Below, in pieces: positions 57,484 through 64,000 of a stretch of DNA of 64,000 nucleotides. The DNA is from Ochotona curzoniae. Its lineage: Eukaryota > Chordata > Mammalia > Lagomorpha > Ochotonidae. Every line of letters begins with the position of its first letter. The first letter of the stretch is position 1. The stretch spans positions 28,076,501-28,140,500 of the forward strand of contig NW_024467106.1 in the NCBI RefSeq assembly GCF_017591425.1. Direction: 5' to 3'. Made by a program: the position numbers and the translations under genes. The notes beneath the pieces are model-generated. The model was not told the DNA's origin, did no database searches, and was given only the letters and a program-made list of their open reading frames with translations.

Positions 57484-57884
57484 TAGAAAGCTGACTGTCC
57501 CTATGCGTTCGGGGATCCCCAGAACCCTGGAGTTCATATCCACCTTAGCGCCTCTGGCTTAGGGGATCTCTGTGGAGTTGATTTCTTTGGAAATTTCCCC
57601 AGCTTGCTGTCCAACACCAGCCTAAGGTGCAAACTGCCAGACGTACAACTGTGCAGAGTTTTCCCGGTGGTTTTGTCTTTTTCCCCCGAGCCTGTGGAAC
57701 AAGCACAGCATGCATTATTATCAGCTCCATTCTGAAATAACTTAGAAAGAGGTACTGTGGCCGAAAGCTCCCAGCAAAGAATACTGTTGATCCAGCAACC
57801 CCAGTTCCTGGGCCTCGTCCAGTGTCAGTCACCTAGGGGACAGAAACAGTGCACAAGAAGCTGTCCCATTGTGAATGAGTTCCT

Positions 57885-58175
57885 GGTTGTTGTTTGTCCA
57901 TTAATTCTGCAAACTCACTCCAGCACCTTTTGTGTGCTAGCCCTTCTCCTGGGCTCCCAGATGCCACCAGGGCTGACCTTATCCCCGGGAATGCTCACAG
58001 AGTGGCGGGGGAGACTGAGAACTCCCGAGGGAAAATGAAATCAAAGGGCCTGGGAACAGAGGAGGAAACAACTCATTCTGCCTGGCTGGAGGGCTCCAAT
58101 GGGCACCAAAGAAGAGACCACATTTGGGCAGGACTCCAAGCAGCAGGAGGTGGGCAGGGAGACAGAGCTGATCAG
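57885..58175 (-). repeat. L2 fragment, antisense
   Basis: 'ttgtttgtccattaattctgcaaactcactccagcaccttttgtgtgctagcccttctcctgggctcccagatgcc', 'gaatgctcacagagtggcgggggagactgag', 'aagcagcaggaggtgggcagggagac' follow antisense L2. Confidence 0.6.
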
Positions 58176-58917
58176 AGTGCAGGTGGGTACCCTCATCTCA
58201 TGCTTGACACCCACAGAAAATGCTAGGAACCTAAAGACTTGGGATGGAGGTGTAGGGGGAGATGATGAGGTTGGAAAAAGAATTCAAAACCAGTTCCCAG
58301 GAATCTTGAGTACTGACCTAAGAAATGTCCTCTTATATCCTGGTGTCATCAAGCAGCTGTTTCAGTTCTCATCCTTTGCCTCATGCCCACATTTAAGGCT
58401 CTTGGCAAGAAGACCCCAGAGGCCCCCTGCTGATGTGTCCCTTCTGTCTTGGGGAAGTCCTGGGTTAACACTAGCCAGAGCAGGTGGCAGTTTGGAGCTG
58501 TTATATTCCAGGAGTTCACAGATGGGGACCTGAGCAAGGAGAGCAATGCTCCAGTTGCTGATCACCTCCTCCAGGATGGATTATGCACTCTGGACACAGC
58601 TGCTGAGGCCTAGCAGACTCTGGCAGTGTGGTAAACATGCCACGGGCACCTGCAACAGGGCTGGTCTGTAGGGAAGACTGGTGCATCTGGCATTCTTCTG
58701 CTGTGGGTGGGTTGTCTTCCTAGGGCAGGCACTTGAAACAGCTTCCTGCCTCCCTGGGGTTACCCTTCCCTCAAGTATTAGCCAAGGGCATCCTGTGCAC
58801 AGCCCTTGTTCAGTCCTCCCCAAAGCCTCAGAAGGAGGGATCTCCTGTGCCCTTCCCCTTCTCATATCCACCTCCCCTCTTTCTTCTGATTTCCTTCATG
58901 TCACTGATTGATGGCTT
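58176..58917. other. Single-copy intron
   Basis: No element recognised. Confidence 0.35.
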
Positions 58918-59280
58918 GATTCAGTTCCTAGAGCCACTGTAGGAAAATGCCATGACCTTGGGGCTTAGGACAACAGAAGCTCATGTCCATGGGTTTGGAG
59001 GTTGGACTAGGCCTGGGGACTATGCTCTCTGGGAGGCTTCAGGATTCCTCCCTGCTGGTCTCTTTGCTTCTGGCATTACCAACTTTGGCTTGCCCTCTGG
59101 AGGCCTCTGGTTGACTTCACATGGCGTCAAGGAGGATTGAGAGCTCAGCCTGTTTTAGTGCGACTTCATCCTAATTTATAACCTCAGCAATAACCCTATT
59201 TTCAAGTAAGGCAAGATCCTGAGTCCTGGGGTTAAGACTTCCACCCATCTTTTTGAGGATATAGTTCTGCCTGTTACAAC
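58918..59280 (+). repeat. MaLR (MLT1-type) solitary LTR, sense
   Basis: Collinear: 'gattcagttcctagagccactgtaggaaaatgcc', 'ttaggacaacagaagctcatg', 'tttggaggttggact', 'cttcatcctaatttataacctcagcaataaccctattttcaagtaaggcaagatcctgagtcctggggttaagacttccacccatctttttgaggatatagttctgcctgttacaac'. No internal retroviral sequence adjoins it. Confidence 0.65.
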
Positions 59281-60484
59281 ATTTCTCAGACTTCATTTTA
59301 TCTAAGAGCAAAAATCACTTGTCTCCCCGGCTCCTTGCCCCCTCACCTCCATCCAGGAAGCAGAAGTTTGTGACCAGCTTGGTTGCTGTTTCATTTCCCA
59401 GCACCTGGCACCAAATATTTGCAAAATATATTGAGCAAGCATGAATGAAATACCCAGTCTGGATAGGCCAAGCCAACAGAGGATATGACAAGAAAACACT
59501 CAGGAACAAAGAAGAAACTGTGACTTCTGCAGAGGTCCTGCGAAAAGCAAGTCTCTGAGACTTGAGCTAAGAGGGAAAGAAGAGGGAGAAGAAGATACAG
59601 TGGATGGGCAGGAAAACTCGGTATCCAAGAACGGACCTAGAGTCCGCAGTCAGTGCCAAGAAAGAAACTCAGTGATGTGGAACACAAATTTGAACTGCTT
59701 GGCTAGATTTCCCAAAATATATCCAGAGAAAAAGTCTGAGAGGACAGATAACAGCTATGGAGACTGGAGAAAAGATCCTCTAGGGGGCTGCAAGAACTGA
59801 TGGAGCAGAACCAAAAACAGAAACTAAAGAGGTACCCACCTTCCGCAGTAGCAACAAGCACACTCAAAACCCAGATCTTGGTCCCCGATACCATTCTTGT
59901 TAAAAGCAATCGAAGAGACCCATGGCTGATTCCATATGGCAGGACATACCAAAAATGATACTGGAGCATCTCCTGGAGCTTGGAAAGAAGGCACTGAGTG
60001 GGACAGCAACACACATTTGCTTCCAGCAGCCTTGGGCACCATACAACAACAAAGCATTGAATAGAACCCAAAGGGTAGAGGAAATACACTCAAAACCATA
60101 TTTGTATAAATAATGCAATAAACAGTCAAGATGCACCTGCCATATGTTCCATGCAGAAATCCAAGTAACTCATGCAAGTTCTTCATGCCCCGAGGATACC
60201 TTTTTGAATTACAAGTAATATAAGAAAAGAAGGAAAAAAAGAGTAAGGCAGGTGGCCAGGGCTCATGTATCCACCATGATGAGTCCAGTCAACTACACCC
60301 TGGACACGATCCCTGTAGTCCTCATCCGTGAAGCTCAACTCCCACATCTCACCATGAGCTAAAAGCTTGGACACTTTCCATTTGCAGGTCCTTCTGCCCA
60401 AGACTTGACCAACACTCCTAGAAAGGATCTGGGTCATCAAAAATAGGGACTGTCTGAGTCACAGGTGTCCAAGGAGACATGACA
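59281..60484. other. Unclassified A-rich, interspersed-looking sequence
   Basis: Purine-rich on +, no intact long frame, no recognised consensus. It directly precedes an L1 3'UTR in sense and may be more of that element or a lagomorph-specific repeat. Confidence 0.3.
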
Positions 60485-60660
60485 GCGAAATCTGATGTGG
60501 TATCCCAGAAAGGATCTAGGAATAGACAAGAAAACATTAGAGAAAAAAAGAAAACAAAGAATGCTGGATGGATGTTAGCTTATCGTGTATTGATATTGGG
60601 TCATTATATAGCAAATGTACCATGCTCAAGTAAAACTGTTAACGAGAAAAAGAATTCTTT
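60485..60660 (+). mobile_element. Ancient L1 3'UTR, sense
   Basis: 'gaaatctgatgtggtatcccagaaaggatctaggaatagacaagaaaacattagag', 'ttgatattgggtcattatatagcaaatgtaccatgctcaagtaaaactgttaa' match the old L1M 3'UTR ('caatattggttcattaattgtaacaaatgtaccatactaatgtaagatgttaat'). Confidence 0.7.
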
Positions 60661-60760
60661 ATCCTCTACATCTAAAGAAGTTAATGATAAAAAGAATTAT
60701 CCTTCCATACATATAAAGCTATTATCAAATCAGAAGCTAAACTTTAAAAAGTAGGAAACA

Positions 60761-61086
60761 GGACCAGGCACAATAGCCTAGTGGCTAAAGTGTTCACCTT
60801 GCATGCTGGAATCCCATATGGTGCTAGTTCATGTCCCAGCTGCCTCACTTCCCATCCAGCTCCCTGCTTGTGACCTGGGAAATCAGTCAAGGACAGCCCA
60901 AAGCCTTGGAACCCTGTACCCCTGTAGGAGACTCAGGGAAAGCTCCTGGCTCCTGGCTCCTGGCTTCAGATAGGCTCAGCTCTGGCAGTTGCAGCCAGAG
61001 TCCGGGGGTGAATCAGTGAACTGCAGATCTTTTTGTCTCTCCTCTCTGCAAATCCATCTTTACAATAAAAATAAATGAATTTTTTA
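60761..61086 (+). mobile_element. C-type SINE, sense (outer member of an inverted pair)
   Basis: Head GGACCAGGCACAATAGCCTAG, B-box region AGTTCATGTCCCAGC, tail TTTACAATAAAAATAAATG. Its target duplication TTTAAAAAGTAGGAAACA (60743-60760) recurs as TTTTTAAAAGTAGGAAACA at 61415-61433, beyond the second SINE. Confidence 0.93.
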
Positions 61087-61405
61087 AAGATTTATTTTTG
61101 TTGGAAAGGCAGATATACAGAGGAAGATATACAGAGAGGAACATCTTCCGTCCGATGGTTCACTCCCCAAGTGGCCGCAATGGCTGGAGCTGAGCCAATC
61201 CGAAGCCAGGAGCCAGGAGCTTCTTCCAGGTCTCCCACGTGGGTGCAGGGTCCCAAGACTTTGGGCTGTCCTCAACTGCATTCCCAGGCCACAAGCAGGG
61301 AGCTGGATGGGAAGCGGGGTCACCGGGATTAGAATCAGCACCCATATGAGATTCCGGTGCATTCAAGGTGAGGCCCTTAACCTCTACACTATCACGCTGG
61401 GCCCA
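61087..61405 (-). mobile_element. C-type SINE, antisense, young, inserted in the tail of the preceding SINE
   Basis: AAAGATTTATTTTTGTTGGAAA start, ATCTTCCGTCCGATGGTTCACTC, 'caggtctcccacgtgggtgcagggtcccaagactttgggctgtcc', end CACGCTGGGCCCA. Few mismatches to the young copies. It is placed tail-to-tail with the 60761 SINE. Confidence 0.95.
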
Positions 61406-61433
61406 AAAAATAAATTTTTAAAAGTAGGAAACA

Positions 61434-63009
61434 AATTTAAGTGGACTCAAGATAGACCTACTAGATGGGAACATACAAAACTGTTGATACTCAGACAGTT
61501 TGAACTCCAGAATCCAGTTTCAAGGGGAAATGTTCAGACTGGCTGACCTTGCTGTGTTCTGATAGAACTGGCCAAAAGAGAGTCATATGAAGATGTGTTT
61601 TGTTAAGAGCTTTGATATGCCAATTTAAAGGCAAAAAATCATAGGGATTGCCAGGCCAGAATAAAACACAATTACCCAAAAAGTGCAAAATCCAGGCCAT
61701 TCTCCAATGGAGACAATGGAGCCACTGGGAGGTACTTTCTGATATAGGAGGCTCACACAGTGCGCCAGCCAGGTGCCCTTGTTGAAGTTCATCCTGAAGG
61801 CCCATGTCTACCAGCAGAGAGCTATGACATACTTTGGAACCAAGGTCATAGAAGAAAAGTCTGAGTAGGGACCAGGGAAGCATGGAAAGAGAGCTAAGCT
61901 TTGTAATTATTACAAAACTGTGTGCAGGTGCAGATGCTACGTTTGGTTTTACATACTGTAAATATAGATACTGTAATAACAATAATGGGGACATGAAAAT
62001 CTAAATTGTATTTACCAAGTGATTGGGAAAAAAGAAGTGGGGCTGTTAAATTTTTGGCCTTTTGTAGAAAAAAGACTCTGAAGAGATCATTTAGCCCATG
62101 AGCTTCACAATCAGAGAAGCGTCTGCTATAGAATGCTTTGATTAACTTCCTGGTGAACACAGTGCCGTGCAAACAGGGCCTAAAGCTGCTGAAACATGGA
62201 AGAGAAAATAACCAAGAGAATCTAGCCCACGAGTGAAAAACCAGAAAGCACAAAACAGATCATTGCAGACTGAATGTAACAATTTTGACCTAAAGTTCAA
62301 ATAGATCAAATCCCTAGGAAAAGACAAAAACTCCCAGAGTGTTGGGAAAACTAACTCCAGCTGTGAACGCCGGTACAAAGTCGGACAAGCCTCCCAGCAA
62401 ACCAGACCACAGCAGGAGCCCCAGGCTGCCTCTCAGACCAAAGAGAGTGTGAAGCCCAAGCCATGGCAGGATTAAGGGGTGTGGGCTTCTCTAGACACCG
62501 AGGCCCTCCCCCATGAGGACAGCAGGTTCACGGGCCCTGACTGCTCCTAATGACATCTCACTGAAATAAAGCACAAAGGGAGGATTGACAGAAACACAGT
62601 AGGATGGAGGCTCAGAGAAAGATCACCTTGGTCAAAAGAAGAACCTGACGGGGTATCTAAGTTTCTTCCAAGAAAGCTGGAAACAAAACCACACCACTGT
62701 GCAATGGAGACCAAAGCCCTTGTAAGCCCATTAAACTTCGGTTCTGAGCTAGGGCCTTGCAGCCAAGGCTGAATTATTGCCAAGCTGGGCTGGGGAGGCC
62801 CTCTGAACAGAGGCCAAGCATTACGGACTATGGGACGAGCCTCAGGTTCAGATGCCCCCCTTTCAAGTCTGCCTCTGCTGCAGTGGCTCATTAGTCACAC
62901 TTTAATTTCTGGTACAGTCCACAGTGGGTGTGCCAGTTCCTCCATGGAGCATCCACAAACCCTGATTTCTGGCTTAGAGAGATGAGGGCCAATGGCTCCA
63001 ATCCAGTAT
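61434..63009. other. Unclassified A-rich intron
   Basis: No recognised consensus. 61434-62460 is AT-rich and interspersed-looking. 62500-63009 is more like single-copy sequence. Confidence 0.3.
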
Positions 63010-63025
63010 AAGAACCACAGGAATA

Positions 63026-63381
63026 GGCCCGGTGCGATAGCACAGTGGTAAAAGTCCTCACCTTGCACGCGCCAGGATCCCATATGGGTGTCAGTTCAAT
63101 CCCGGCGGCTCCCGCTTCCCATCCAGCTCCTTGGTTGTGGCCTGGAAAAGCAGTTGAGGATGGCCCAAAGCCTTGGGACCCTGCACCCACTTGGGAGACC
63201 TAGAAGAAGCTCCTGGCTCCTGGCTTCGGATTGGCTCAGCTCCAGCCATGCGGTCACTTGGGGAATGAACCATCGGACGGAAGATGTTCCTCTCTGTCTC
63301 TCCTCCTCTCTGTATATCTGACTTTCCAATAAAAATAAATGAATCTTTTAAATAAAATAAATCTTCCTTAAAAAAATTAAA
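63026..63381 (+). mobile_element. C-type SINE, sense, young
   Basis: Head GGCCCGGTGCGATAGCACAG, B-box region AGTTCAATCCCGGC, body nearly identical in order to 27943, tail TTCCAATAAAAATAAATG then A-rich. Duplications AAGAACCACAGGA (63010-63022) and AAGAACCGTGAGGA (63382-63395). Confidence 0.94.
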
Positions 63382-63395
63382 AAGAACCGTGAGGA

Positions 63396-64000
63396 CCAAA
63401 TGGTTCTGTTCAGAGACCAGGACTTGTGAGAAACTTCCATTATGAAAGAAGACACAAGCTCAGAATCCACACAGATGGGCTGCATGTTTGGATGTCCAAC
63501 GACACACCTCCAGGGAAAGAGAACCTTCCAGATGGCCCAGAGCCCCTTCTGTCCACCTGCTCTCCATGAGTTGCTAGGCCCCTGCCTTCACAGCCATCAC
63601 CTGTGCCTCCTTCTTTCCTTCTCTTTAGTTGCACTTTTTGATCTTCTTTCTCAGAATTCAGAAAGCATTGGGAGTTCTGTCCTGGGTGGTAACCTTTGTA
63701 TTTATAATGGTAAAAGAAATATTTCAAAGTTACCAATCCACCGCTTCAAAGCCTGGGATTCCATGGTGCTAAGCCCGTTCGCAGGGTTGCACAGCCAGCC
63801 CACTACTCTCCCCAGACTTCTTTATCACCCCAGACAGAAATTCAGCACAGGGCCTTTGGAATCATCTAGGCCTTGGGTCCATTCCCTGTAGCTTCCTCAG
63901 TGTGGCTTAATGCACTGCTGCCCTGCCACCGCAGAGGTCAGAGGTCTCACTGGGCTAACATCTGCGAGCTCTGAGGCCAGTCCCTTGCTGTGCCCTTTGC
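63396..64000. other. Single-copy intron
   Basis: No element recognised. A 149-codon open frame (63442-63891) has no family support and no matching splice sites. Confidence 0.35.

Noticed and set aside
57961..57975. CCACCAGGG, CTCF-core-like
   Set aside because: The following bases depart from the consensus and the site lies in an L2 fragment.
58918..59280. Complete endogenous retrovirus
   Set aside because: Only a solitary MaLR-type LTR is visible; no internal region or second LTR was recognised nearby.

Overview
This window is a piece of a mammalian nuclear genome lying wholly inside one gene, GABBR2 (GABA-B receptor subunit 2), transcribed on the + strand. Two short coding exons, at 27293-27463 and 57361-57462, are the only protein-coding sequence I can support. 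Joined in frame they encode 91 residues of the extracellular Venus-flytrap domain. The rest is intron: the 3' part of an upstream intron (1-27292), a complete 29,897-base intron (27464-57360), and the 5' part of a downstream intron (57463-64000). The many open reading frames of 60-200 codons are chance or repeat-derived.

The organism is very probably a lagomorph, most likely a pika (Ochotona). The evidence is about 25 copies of a tRNA-derived C-type SINE of roughly 320 bases, found on both strands. Its youngest copies have the head, body and 3' end (CCAATAAAAATAAAT-like tail) that I remember from pika rather than rabbit. A lagomorph-type LINE-1 3' end is also probable at 13029-13800. The species call rests on remembered repeat consensus and is not proven.

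Layout. 1-6 kb is mostly single-copy with L2 and MIR remnants. 7-16 kb is dense in SINEs, with an old L1 3'UTR and microsatellites. 14.6-15.0, 16.0-16.4, 17.6-18.1 and 23.9-24.2 kb are repeat-free, homeobox-motif-rich blocks that look like conserved regulatory elements. 20.5-22.3 kb is a HAL1/L1-like element. The first exon sits at 27.3 kb between SINEs of opposite orientation. 31-33 and 35.9-45.1 kb are AT-rich and built of ancient antisense L1/HAL1, L2, a near-full-length mariner and a Tigger-like element. A strong CTCF-type motif lies at 42.8 kb. 45.4-55 kb is GC-richer and largely single-copy, with a CR1/L3 fragment running into another candidate conserved element at 51.3-52.0 kb. The second exon is at 57.4 kb. 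The downstream intron carries an L2, a MaLR-type LTR, an L1 3'UTR and a head-on inverted SINE pair.

I found no new multi-gene system. The most useful observations concern genome structure: a mariner family with one long copy and four short derivatives, layered (nested) insertions that give relative ages, inverted SINEs able to fold in the pre-mRNA, and several candidate regulatory blocks inside a neuronal receptor gene.
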